64,000 bases of DNA, taken from the NCBI GenBank assembly GCA_030603365.1, contig JAUVXV010000002.1:124001-188000 (forward strand), read 5' to 3'. Every line of letters starts with the position of its first letter. The first letter of the stretch is position 1. Made by a program: the position numbers and the translations under genes. The notes under the pieces were generated by a model. It was given only the letters and a program-made list of their open reading frames with translations, was not told the origin of the DNA and made no database searches. The DNA comes from Candidatus Heimdallarchaeota archaeon (lineage in GTDB: Archaea; Asgardarchaeota; Heimdallarchaeia; Heimdallarchaeales; Heimdallarchaeaceae). Below are positions 46,283-55,231 of the stretch, piece after piece.

Positions 46283-47068
46283 TTATGGTCTTTTAAGGGG
46301 TTTTCCTGGATTACCGATTATAACAGAGTTATCAGGAACATCTCTAATAACAACAGTTCCTAAACCAATAAGAGCATCACTTCCAATAGTTATATTCTCT
46401 CTTATTGATGCATTAGGAGCAACCCAAACATTATCTCCTAAAGTTACGCTACCACTTACTTCAGCACATGCAATTATCAGACAATTCCTTCCTATTTTAA
46501 CTCCATGTGCTATATGAACTAAATTATCTATTTTTGTACCTTCACCTATTATAGTATCATTTAGAGCTCCTCTATCAACTACTACACATGAACCAATATC
46601 CACATTATCTTCAATTACTACTCCGCTTATCTGAGGGAATGTTACCCATTTGTTCTCTTTTTCATCCTTGACATATCCAAAACCTGGTTTGCCAATTACT
46701 GTGTTAGCATGAATAGTGACATTGTTTCCGATCTTCGTATCTCCATAGATTACAACATTTTGGTGCAAGGTGACGTTTTTTCCCAAAACAACATTTTCTC
46801 CAATACTAACGGTTGAATGAATAGAAGATTCTTTTTCGGGTAGATTTTTGTTAACAATTTTAGCAAAAGCTAATCTAGGATCATCAGAAATAATAAATTC
46901 CTCAGCTATATTTAGCAATTTCTTTATCTTTTCTGTCGTTACAATTGTAATGTTCTTTACTGCTCGTTCTTTATATGTTTGAAGGAATTTCTCTACGTAT
47001 TTTGGGGATTTTAAGAAAGTAATACACCCATCTTCCAACTGATCCATAGGTTTTGGATTAATCTTCAT
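46283..47068 (-). CDS. Hexapeptide-repeat acyltransferase, LpxD-like
   Basis: A 261-residue protein. The first 75 residues form an LpxD-like N-terminal domain ([20 protein letters not shown]...[14 protein letters not shown]). Then left-handed beta-helix repeats begin: [20 protein letters not shown] and [40 protein letters not shown] contains the catalytic-type histidine. LpxD acylates UDP-sugar amines for lipid A. In an archaeon a sugar N-acetyl- or acyltransferase for glycan amino sugars is more likely, for example acting on an amine exposed by the PIG-L enzyme or in nonulosonate synthesis. It ends 33 bp before the start of the minus-strand GT gene. Confidence 0.8.
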   Translation of the reverse strand: MKINPKPMDQLEDGCITFLKSPKYVEKFLQTYKERAVKNITIVTTEKIKKLLNIAEEFIISDDPRLAFAKIVNKNLPEKESSIHSTVSIGENVVLGKNVTLHQNVVIYGDTKIGNNVTIHANTVIGKPGFGYVKDEKENKWVTFPQISGVVIEDNVDIGSCVVVDRGALNDTIIGEGTKIDNLVHIAHGVKIGRNCLIIACAEVSGSVTLGDNVWVAPNASIRENITIGSDALIGLGTVVIRDVPDNSVIIGNPGKPLKRP

Positions 47069-47148
47069 CTTAATTCCTTCTACAATGTCTATTATATTGT
47101 GATACTTAAAGTTTTTATTGATAAGATGAATATTTGATAAGGTTAATA

Positions 47149-47943
47149 ATGGTTTTGGAGATAGAAAGAGAAATAGATGCCAAATACTTCACAATTCCAT
47201 TTGATGAATTAGTTGAAGAAAACCCGGAATTAGCTATTTTTCTTACTTCCATTAAACCTGCAAAATTTGATTTAGGAAATACTGATGTTCTATCTAAGGT
47301 CAATAAATGTCTTTTCAAAAGTGTATTAGGACTAAATATTTCTGTGCCTGAAAAATATCTCATTCCTACTTTAGGTATAAGGTATGCTTATTGCGATACG
47401 ATCGTATCTTATGTTAATTCTAATCTCCCCTTCATAGAAATTGGTACAGGAGCAAGTGCAGCTATTGCACTTATTCTATCTAAGAAATATCAGAAAGAGG
47501 TTATAGCTACTGAATTGAATGAGTTATCTTTTTCTGCTGCTAAAAAAAATGTTGTCGCTAATCAATTAGAATCTTTTGTGAGCTTGTTAAAATCAGAAGG
47601 AGAAATTATTGAGAATCTTATTCCTGAAGGTAAATACGCCTCTTTACTTTGCTATCCACCACATTATGAACAGGATTTAACAAGACTTGAGAAAAAAAGA
47701 GGTTGGAAGGGAACATATGACGAGTTGATTGGTGGAGGAGAGGATGGTATGAATTTTACTAAGAATTTAATAGGTGAGGTATTTAACTCAAAAAAAGTTC
47801 AATTTGAAACTATATCTGTTATGCTAAATAATAGAAATCAAATTGAGAAAGTTCTATCACTTTTACCTGAAAAAGTAGAAAATAAAATCCTTCAATTAAA
47901 TGCTGGGACTAGGAAGCGTTTCATTCTTCTTCTTTATCCTTAA
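47149..47943 (+). CDS. Class I methyltransferase, METTL16/RlmF-like
   Basis: A 264-residue AdoMet enzyme. Motif I is [20 protein letters not shown], followed by [20 protein letters not shown], where the glutamate binds the AdoMet ribose. The catalytic motif is [14 protein letters not shown], a variant of the NPPF/NPPY motif of RNA and DNA N6-adenine methylases, placed as in METTL16/RlmF proteins. I infer methylation of an RNA adenine, with low certainty about the target. Start is ATG 47149, after AAGG; TTG 47134 is possible. It overlaps the following convergent gene by 23 bp. Confidence 0.7.
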   Translation: MVLEIEREIDAKYFTIPFDELVEENPELAIFLTSIKPAKFDLGNTDVLSKVNKCLFKSVLGLNISVPEKYLIPTLGIRYAYCDTIVSYVNSNLPFIEIGTGASAAIALILSKKYQKEVIATELNELSFSAAKKNVVANQLESFVSLLKSEGEIIENLIPEGKYASLLCYPPHYEQDLTRLEKKRGWKGTYDELIGGGEDGMNFTKNLIGEVFNSKKVQFETISVMLNNRNQIEKVLSLLPEKVENKILQLNAGTRKRFILLLYP

Positions 47944-49186
47944 AATCAGATGATGCCTTGCTTTCTAAGTATTTCAAGATTAGAAGTGATATCATTGATA
48001 CATATAGAATTACAGTTATTATCCAAGCTGAAATGTAAGTAAAGAGATTTGTTTGGTCATAAGTTAGAATATAATCTGCTGCGATCCCACCTGAAACAGT
48101 ACTTAGCAGAAATATTCCACTCACTAAACCTATATTTCCTTTCTTGAAAAGAGTGATGAAAATAAAGGGAAAAATTATCACAAAATAGGAAAATTGTATT
48201 TTTGGAAAGAATAAGAGAAAAGGCATCAATAATATCATTGTATCTTCGAAAGTCCATTTTTTCTTATCTAGAAGTAGAATTAAACTAAACAAACTTACGA
48301 AGAAAATTGTCACACCCAGAAAAACATAATTGCTTATAGATACATCTGCACTCTTGGTAAACAGATCAAAAAATGCTGATATACCCTGATTTCTAGCATT
48401 ATCAAGAGGGTAATTGAATTGTGCCTTGAAAGCTTCAGAATCAACAAAATAGAATGGGAGGTAAGTTGCTGTTATTCCTAAAAGTGCAAAAAACACCTGA
48501 AATAAACCTTTCCGAATATTCTTATTATAAATCAAGAACAAAGGTAGCAGAAGAATGGGAAAATACTTCAGACCTGCTCCTACGACTAAGGATAATGTAG
48601 CTAGATAATATTTCTCTTTTTCTAGAAGATATATTGGTAAAATTATCAGAAGCGGAACAATACATTCATCTGATCCCCAGAAAGTTACTAGATAAAGAAA
48701 ATAAGGATTTATTGAATAACAGAGTGCAATCCAGAATGACCGTTTATTTTTCTTTGCATCTAATATTTTGAATAATAACACTGCAGATAAAATCAGACAG
48801 ATTGAAAAAAATACTCTGAAAATATATGAAGAAAAGATCATGCTAGAAGAATCTAGATAGGTTGAATACAATAGATATTCAGCTGGAAATTGCCCAGTGA
48901 AAATCATGGATATCAAAACTATTGGAGCCCAAAGATATGGACTTAAAGGAGCAGCTTGTGTATAGAAGTCTCGATATGGAATATCACCTTTCAGAATACC
49001 AGTTCCTCTATTATAGAACACTAATTGATCGGAAATAAAGAGGTTATAGTCTGAATCAACAAAATATATGATTAGACCGTGAAGAACAATAATACATGAG
49101 TAGACAATTATAGAAACAGCTATTAGCTTTGATAGCTCACTCATTTTTAGCTTTCTTAATTGGGTATCTTGTTGTTGTTCTTCCAA
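47921..49186 (-). CDS. Multi-pass membrane protein, probable GT-C (GT87-like) mannosyltransferase
   Basis: A 421-residue protein with about ten helices. After the first helix the loop reads NRGTGILKGDIPYRDFYTQA, with the acidic residues of the 'G-x-x-P-Y-x-D' phrase that DUF2029/GT87 and related polyprenyl-phosphate mannose-dependent enzymes keep. AGLKYFPILLLPLFLIYNKN matches the 'K-x-x-P-x-L-L-x-P' segment of the same group. It would add a sugar from a lipid donor on the outer face. The donor is inferred. Confidence 0.65.
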   Translation of the reverse strand: MEEQQQDTQLRKLKMSELSKLIAVSIIVYSCIIVLHGLIIYFVDSDYNLFISDQLVFYNRGTGILKGDIPYRDFYTQAAPLSPYLWAPIVLISMIFTGQFPAEYLLYSTYLDSSSMIFSSYIFRVFFSICLILSAVLLFKILDAKKNKRSFWIALCYSINPYFLYLVTFWGSDECIVPLLIILPIYLLEKEKYYLATLSLVVGAGLKYFPILLLPLFLIYNKNIRKGLFQVFFALLGITATYLPFYFVDSEAFKAQFNYPLDNARNQGISAFFDLFTKSADVSISNYVFLGVTIFFVSLFSLILLLDKKKWTFEDTMILLMPFLLFFPKIQFSYFVIIFPFIFITLFKKGNIGLVSGIFLLSTVSGGIAADYILTYDQTNLFTYISAWIITVILYVSMISLLILKYLESKASSDFKDKEEE

Positions 49187-49255
49187 TAGCTTAACTCCTC
49201 TTATTGTATAGGGAAAAATTCAAAAGCTTCTAAATAAATATACTTCTGTAGCATT

Positions 49256-51211
49256 ATGAGGTCTAGTTCAGAATCCTTTAACATCCGTTCTAGTTTTCCA
49301 AAATGGGCACCTCTTATAAGTACTTTACTGTTAGCTGGTGTCACTTATGGAGTTCAACGTACATCTCTTGCTTTATATGCTGAGGAATTATCAGGATCAG
49401 ATATTACTGACATTTTTGTTTTCCTACAAATTGCTTCAACTATAATCGCTTATGGATTGTTTAAAGGTCTCGCTGGTTTTTTCAGTTCTAGACTAAGTTC
49501 TAAGTTTAAGCGAAAAAATACTATGAGAATTGGATTATCTTTGCTAGTTCTTGGTTCTATTTCTATAGTATTAGCACAATATATCAAACTTACTGGGTTG
49601 ATTATAGGTAATATTTTCATTGGTGCAGGTCTCGGTTTGTTTTTCACTGCGTCAATGTCAGCTTTAACTGAGATTGCAGGTTCTGAAGGTAGTGCTTTCT
49701 CTGTTGGATCTATGGAATTTTCTGTTTATCTTGGGTCAAGTATAGGGTCATTTTTCGCTGGGTTAATTGAAGACCTCCAATCAAATGCTTTTACAGCGAG
49801 TTTCATATTTGCATTAGTGGTTGCAGGAGTTGCAGTTACACTAGGTATAGTTTTGCTTAGAAAAGTTGAAACTGAAGAATTAGTCAAAGGTACTAAAGAA
49901 GCGATTTTATTGGATTCTACAAAAGTTGAAACTAAATGGAGAATCAGAAATATTTTCAGAACCCCAACTTTACTCCTATCTTATGTAGCAGGTCATTTTT
50001 CAAGAATAATGGATAGTATGATTGTTCTTTTACTTCCTATTTTAGTTAGTATGCCAGGTTATGATTTCACTCCCACACAAATAGGTCTTGTCATATCAGG
50101 ATTTACTTTGGCATGGGCATTATCAATGCCTATAACGGGAAGAATTAGTGATAGGTTCGGGAGAAAAGAAGCCATTATAATTGGGTTATTTATTGAAGGT
50201 GCTGCAATAATTCTCTTAACTTTCTCTAAAGAACCTATCTATGTAATTCTCCTAGCAATTTTAGCAGGTATTGGAACAGCTATTTATTATCCCAGCCTTC
50301 CTTCAATCACTAGAGATGTAGTTCCAATTGTAAAAAGAGAACAAAGTTTAGGTCTCTATCGTGCCTCTTTAGATTCAGGTTATTTTACTGGTCCATTAAT
50401 TGCTATGGGGTTGACTTTTGCTGCAACAAATCTCACCATTTGGAATAATACATCAGAAATAAGGCTAGAAAATCAACTGAAGTTTCCATTTCTGGTCATA
50501 GGAATAACTCTAGGAGTGATTGCTTTATCTTTTCTCTTCCTAGCAATGGAAACAAGACCAGGGTGGGTTCAAGCAAGTATTTCATTAAAACATAGTAATA
50601 AAGTCAAGGAGTTTTATGCTGAAATAAAGAAAGCATTCAATACTTACATCGAAGGTGAGAACGTTAAAAACTGCTCGAAAGCAATAGAGAAAGCAAAGAA
50701 TATAGAAAAAGAAGCTGATGATTTAGTAATGAAGGTAACGCAAGCATTGTATGGGAGTGTTCGTCCAGCACCTGATGATTATCATTTCTATAAAATAACC
50801 GATACCCTTGATTCTTCCATTGGTTTCACTTTACGATCAATTAGAAAATTAATACTAATTCCAAGAGAAAAACTTCCAAAATCCTTTATTAAATATCTGA
50901 GGAAAGAAAAAGTTCTGTTACTCAAGATGATATCGAAAGCTGTTGAGGTTCTAGAAGTAGTTTGTATTCAACCTCTTGCATCTCATCCTATTTTCGAGGA
51001 AGTTCACAAACTTGAAAATAGACTTGATATCAACAGCCAGGAAGGTCTAGCTATTGCAACTAAAGAATTAGGAAAACTTAATTCTGTAGAATCTATGTAT
51101 ATCATCCAAATTATTGAATCTCTGGAAATATCTGCTAATCTAATTGAAGATGCCGTTGATGTGATGAAGATTGTTGGTCTGAAATATCAAGTCAGACCAC
51201 TAAAATTGTAA
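49256..51211 (+). CDS. MFS transporter fused to a PhoU/DUF47-like domain
   Basis: A 651-residue fusion. Residues 15 to about 430 are a 12-helix major facilitator: GLGLFFTASMSALTEIAGSE in the first half, and GRISDRFGRKEAIIIGLFIE, the conserved loop between helices 8 and 9 (or 2-3 like). Residues from about 445 to 651 are helical and soluble and resemble the PhoU-like DUF47 fold: KAKNIEKEADDLVMKVTQAL and RPAPDDYHFYKITDTLDSSI correspond to the (E/D)xxAD and D-x-x-x-L-x-x-x-L-D motifs of that family. DUF47 proteins control phosphate transporters of the PiT class; here the regulator is covalently joined to an MFS carrier. A phosphate or phosphonate substrate is conjecture. A TATA-like TAAATAAATATAC lies about 20 bp upstream. 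Confidence 0.75.
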   Translation: MRSSSESFNIRSSFPKWAPLISTLLLAGVTYGVQRTSLALYAEELSGSDITDIFVFLQIASTIIAYGLFKGLAGFFSSRLSSKFKRKNTMRIGLSLLVLGSISIVLAQYIKLTGLIIGNIFIGAGLGLFFTASMSALTEIAGSEGSAFSVGSMEFSVYLGSSIGSFFAGLIEDLQSNAFTASFIFALVVAGVAVTLGIVLLRKVETEELVKGTKEAILLDSTKVETKWRIRNIFRTPTLLLSYVAGHFSRIMDSMIVLLLPILVSMPGYDFTPTQIGLVISGFTLAWALSMPITGRISDRFGRKEAIIIGLFIEGAAIILLTFSKEPIYVILLAILAGIGTAIYYPSLPSITRDVVPIVKREQSLGLYRASLDSGYFTGPLIAMGLTFAATNLTIWNNTSEIRLENQLKFPFLVIGITLGVIALSFLFLAMETRPGWVQASISLKHSNKVKEFYAEIKKAFNTYIEGENVKNCSKAIEKAKNIEKEADDLVMKVTQALYGSVRPAPDDYHFYKITDTLDSSIGFTLRSIRKLILIPREKLPKSFIKYLRKEKVLLLKMISKAVEVLEVVCIQPLASHPIFEEVHKLENRLDINSQEGLAIATKELGKLNSVESMYIIQIIESLEISANLIEDAVDVMKIVGLKYQVRPLKL

Positions 51212-51260
51212 TACCTTCATTTCGTTAAATTAAAAAGGAAGGAAGCATATTATTTATAAG

Positions 51261-53150
51261 ATGAAGAGAAAAATTCTGTTATTTGTCACTATTTTAATTT
51301 CTGCTAATTTATTACTAGTCACATCAATTAATCCAGGGACATATGCTAGTCATGTCAAGCAATTGGGTGGATTAGCTGATTATAGTCTGGATACTCCATT
51401 AACATTACAGATCGAATTTCTGGGATTTGATGACGGTTTAATAAACGAAACAGAGATTGAAAGTATGTTATCGTTACAGTTTTGGAAGGGTCAAACTGAC
51501 ATAGGAGAATCCTTGATGAGTTTTGATTTGCTTTTCAATTATGCATCTGAAGATGATTATGCTAATCTTAAATCATATATTGAAACTTACGGAACAAATG
51601 GGACAGGAGTAGGTTATGAACTAAATACAACACAATTGGATCAAGATTTAGCTTCAGGAGAAAGGAACAATATCCTCATACCGCAGGATGGTCTCCTCAT
51701 GGATGCCGAGTTGACTGAAGACTACATCTACAACAACCTATACACAGAGAATACAGAAAATCCAGGGTATACATTATTCTTTCTAAACTTCTCAAGTTTC
51801 GATTCAGAGGATCATAGCTTAGAACATTGGTATAAAACAACATCAACTGATTTTGATACAAACCTGACGATAGACACATGGTTTTCAGGCTATAGTGACA
51901 TTCCTTATGTTCCAACTCTAGGTTGGGGTGGTGACAATCGTTTTTGTTTCTTAGACCTTTCAGCTAGAACCTGGTATTATGATTGGATAGAAACAGCATG
52001 GGGAGATTTGGGAATGGGTAATTTCATTTATTATGATTATAGAGATTTAGACGAACTTGCTCAACTTGTTGACTTGTATTCTGATACAGGGAATTCAATT
52101 TTATCAGAATATATCGGTGACTATATTCAATCATATCTATTCAATGTTTTTTCAGGTTACTATTATCGTAACTCTATTGTAGAATCTTATTCACTGCAAG
52201 TGAAGGTTTTCAACAATTTAACAAATATAGGATACACCTATGAAGATATCAATTGGGTAATTTCAGAAACAAGAATAAAAGAACAACTTGTAAATGATTT
52301 TCCATGGATAGATTGGGTAATTGACATTGAATACGTAAATATCGCTGATTATCCTATTCTTGACGATTGGATTTCTGATAATATCCAATATGGACCTTCT
52401 GGACCATATGTTGAAATTATGAATGAATTCTTTTATCTGCTTGAAGATCAGTTGAATGATCATTTTGATTATACAGCTGCAGATACAGTTCTACCCTGTT
52501 ACTTCTTCCTGAATGATGAAGTTGGATTTGAATATTGGGGTATTCGATTTGCAGGATTGGGCGGAATGGGGTGGGAGATTCTTGTAGCTGATCAGCATGT
52601 TATTTTTGAATCAGGAAATCCTGATTTTCCAAGGCACGGGATGTCTGCTACAATGATTCACGAACTTGGGCACAGCCTAGGCTTTCCACATCCTCACAGT
52701 TCATATTATGGTTGGGGATCTTCATTCTTTGAAGAAGTAATGAATTATTTTTCAGCGGGTGAGGCGGGTTTTAGTGTATTTTACAGAGATGGACTAGGAC
52801 GCGCTCATAGTAATTATTTCTACAGTTACGCAGGATTACAATTGGATTTTGCTTTCGAAGATTTTGTAGATGCAGGTTCCCCAAATGAACTCGTTTCTTA
52901 CATTAATGATGCAGGAGTTCTGCACCAACAAGCTGCTACTAACTATTCTGATATGGAATATAATGCCTGTGTTCAGAAGTCCAAAGCAACTCTTGATGCT
53001 ATAGATTTGTTCTACTATTATCTGGATAACCCAGCAGAAACACCCACTCCAACACCAACAGTAACTGAAACAACAAATGCGATGAATATAATAATGATAG
53101 CAATTACAATATCTCTTTCATTACTTATCATGAGGAAAATGAGAAAGTAA
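51261..53150 (+). CDS. Secreted, membrane-anchored metzincin-type metalloprotease
   Basis: A 629-residue extracellular protein. It has a signal peptide (about 1-28, ending near TYASH), a large N-terminal region with many N-x-S/T sequons, a catalytic zinc motif MIHELGHSLGFPHPHSS (H467, E468, H471, final His 477), then FFEEVMNYFSAGEAG, whose VMNYF is the Met-turn of metzincins. A Thr/Pro-rich stalk (ETPTPTPTVTETT) precedes the C-terminal helix and basic tail. The protease domain therefore faces outward, near the S-layer or glycan coat. The substrate is unknown. It follows the MFS-PhoU gene by 49 bp on the same strand. Confidence 0.82.
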   Translation: MKRKILLFVTILISANLLLVTSINPGTYASHVKQLGGLADYSLDTPLTLQIEFLGFDDGLINETEIESMLSLQFWKGQTDIGESLMSFDLLFNYASEDDYANLKSYIETYGTNGTGVGYELNTTQLDQDLASGERNNILIPQDGLLMDAELTEDYIYNNLYTENTENPGYTLFFLNFSSFDSEDHSLEHWYKTTSTDFDTNLTIDTWFSGYSDIPYVPTLGWGGDNRFCFLDLSARTWYYDWIETAWGDLGMGNFIYYDYRDLDELAQLVDLYSDTGNSILSEYIGDYIQSYLFNVFSGYYYRNSIVESYSLQVKVFNNLTNIGYTYEDINWVISETRIKEQLVNDFPWIDWVIDIEYVNIADYPILDDWISDNIQYGPSGPYVEIMNEFFYLLEDQLNDHFDYTAADTVLPCYFFLNDEVGFEYWGIRFAGLGGMGWEILVADQHVIFESGNPDFPRHGMSATMIHELGHSLGFPHPHSSYYGWGSSFFEEVMNYFSAGEAGFSVFYRDGLGRAHSNYFYSYAGLQLDFAFEDFVDAGSPNELVSYINDAGVLHQQAATNYSDMEYNACVQKSKATLDAIDLFYYYLDNPAETPTPTPTVTETTNAMNIIMIAITISLSLLIMRKMRK

Positions 53151-53174
53151 TTTACTTTCTTTAATTTTCATTTT

Positions 53175-55199
53175 TTATTCTATTGTAAAAGGTGCTTCTT
53201 CAAAAATAGCCTCAACTAGATGTGTGAATTCTTCCTGTTTTATTGGATGAGTAGCGATTTTCTGTTTGATAGTGCTCATTGCTTCCTTCAAGAATTTTCG
53301 AACTTGTAGTCTACTTTCAAATGTTTCATTATCAGAGACAAGAACAGCCATAACTTCATCTTGTTTTTCAACAATCACAGACCTACCTTCATGAGTGATA
53401 CTTCTAAGAGTTTCAACTCCTTTCCCTAATACTTCCTGAGAGAAGCTGATTATCGCTGAAATGAGTCCTGATATCAGAAGATCATCTATATTTTCTTTTT
53501 TCGAAAAATTGTAGGAATAGAGTGGTAATCCACCTTCATCAATGACAAGTAAGAGATATAATATAATAGGAATTTTCTTATGAGTACCAAAAGAGAATTT
53601 TCTGATTCGGTAGAATAATTTTCTAGAACCTCTCAATTCTTGAGCTAATGATTTCTTTTCTTCTATTACTGCTTTTAATTCATCAACCCTTTCTTCAAAT
53701 TTGTGCTCTTCTGCGTATTGAATACCTTGCTTCAATGTAGTTACTGCTTCATTTTCCATATTTCGGAATCTATAGTAACCAGCTTTTGTGATTATTGCAT
53801 CCACGTATACCGAATGTTGAATTTCTTCTGTAACAGTAAGAAGACTATCAATATAATATAGAAATTTTAGAGCAAAATCATTGTTCTCTGTTATTCTGTA
53901 CATTTCAAAATAACTATCTGCTAAAGCAGCATAAGTATAAAGTATTCCTTCAAAAATGACTTGATTCTCAAAGAACTCTAAAGCTCTTTCAAAGAACTTA
54001 ACAGCTGTTGCTAAATCGACTTCTTTCTGATGGAACATACCTTTGTAGAAGAAATAGTAAGACATCGCATTGAAATCAAACTGATCTTGAGCCAGTTGCA
54101 TCCCTTTTTCCAGGCTTTCACCTTCATCCTTGCCTTCAAGAAGCTGGATGTATCCGTATACAATTTCTATCATCGGATTCAAAAAACTATACTTCTCATT
54201 TATTACATGAGCTTGATTATAGAATTCTATTGTTTTCTCCATTTCTTCATTTAGTAGATATATTTGACCCATTTTTTCTAAAATCTCTAATTGAACAGGT
54301 GTGAAAACTCTCGAATTTTTGAGTATGTTTTTGTATATCTCAAGAGCAGATGATAAATCTCCTTTCATTTTTTCGATTACTGCAGAATTCAGTAATAATA
54401 TAGATGTAAGTCGTTCAGAAGAGATCTGTTTAGCATGATTCAAACCTTGTTCGAGGTTCTTATTTGCATTTTCTATATCATATTCTTTTAGTGATAGAGA
54501 AGTAAGGAGATCATACAAGATACTTAGCATACCTTGGTTTTCATAGGTTTTCGCTCTTTGAATAGCGCTATCTAACCAAAGATCTTTCAGAGTATCATCT
54601 GCTATGGTATAAGCGAAATTAACCAAATCAGTCATCAAAGCATCTAAGATGAAAGGATATTTTATTGCAACGTCCTCAGGACTAGAAAGATATCTTAAGA
54701 GTTCATTTAGAGCTTTGAATCCAAAATCAGGTCGTTTATGAGTAGTTGATGAGAATTCTTTTAGTGCAAGAGTAAGATAGTCCTTAGAATTTTCCATTTG
54801 CAGTTTTTCGATTATTTCCTGAATTATCTTGTAGGCTTTCTCATAGTCTTCAAATAGAAACATATCTCTTAAAGAAAGCAAATAACAGATGTGAACAGAA
54901 ATATTTTCACCACTAAAATTATCATGGAATTTATTGAATAATTCTATAATTGTTTCATATTCTTTACTCCAATAACAGAGTAGGAAACTTGAGAGAAGTA
55001 GAATTTTCTCATTTTCATCAAGATGTTTTGATTTCAGTTTTAACAGATAGTTAGATAGTAGTTCTCGAATTTTGGAATGTGAAACTTCTTGTCCAAGTAC
55101 TTTGGTTAATAAAGACTTAACTGGCTCTTTATTATCGGTGATATAGAGCTCTAATTCCTTCTGTACAAAAATGGGTAAATTCTCTATCATTCTTCTCAT
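53175..55199 (-). CDS. TPR protein with C-terminal roadblock/longin-like domain (copy 1)
   Basis: A 674-residue cytosolic protein. Residues 70 to about 500 are TPR-like helical repeats (LTSILLLNSAVIEKMKGDLS, QLEILEKMGQIYLLNEEMEK, AMSYYFFYKGMFHQKEVDLA). A charged linker leads to a C-terminal domain from about 545: ILYLLLVIDEGGLPLYSYNF, DDLLISGLISAIISFSQEVL and VIVEKQDEVMAVLVSDNETF. That pattern (strand, G-x-P-L-x-S-Y, S/G-G-hh-SAI helix, strands) is what I associate with roadblock/longin-type small-GTPase regulators expanded in Asgard archaea. ATG 55199 or the methionine three codons later starts it. It lies last in a three-gene minus-strand series. Confidence 0.7.
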   Translation of the reverse strand: MRRMIENLPIFVQKELELYITDNKEPVKSLLTKVLGQEVSHSKIRELLSNYLLKLKSKHLDENEKILLLSSFLLCYWSKEYETIIELFNKFHDNFSGENISVHICYLLSLRDMFLFEDYEKAYKIIQEIIEKLQMENSKDYLTLALKEFSSTTHKRPDFGFKALNELLRYLSSPEDVAIKYPFILDALMTDLVNFAYTIADDTLKDLWLDSAIQRAKTYENQGMLSILYDLLTSLSLKEYDIENANKNLEQGLNHAKQISSERLTSILLLNSAVIEKMKGDLSSALEIYKNILKNSRVFTPVQLEILEKMGQIYLLNEEMEKTIEFYNQAHVINEKYSFLNPMIEIVYGYIQLLEGKDEGESLEKGMQLAQDQFDFNAMSYYFFYKGMFHQKEVDLATAVKFFERALEFFENQVIFEGILYTYAALADSYFEMYRITENNDFALKFLYYIDSLLTVTEEIQHSVYVDAIITKAGYYRFRNMENEAVTTLKQGIQYAEEHKFEERVDELKAVIEEKKSLAQELRGSRKLFYRIRKFSFGTHKKIPIILYLLLVIDEGGLPLYSYNFSKKENIDDLLISGLISAIISFSQEVLGKGVETLRSITHEGRSVIVEKQDEVMAVLVSDNETFESRLQVRKFLKEAMSTIKQKIATHPIKQEEFTHLVEAIFEEAPFTIE

Positions 55200-55231
55200 C
55201 TAACGAATATAAAAGACAATAGAGGTACTAT

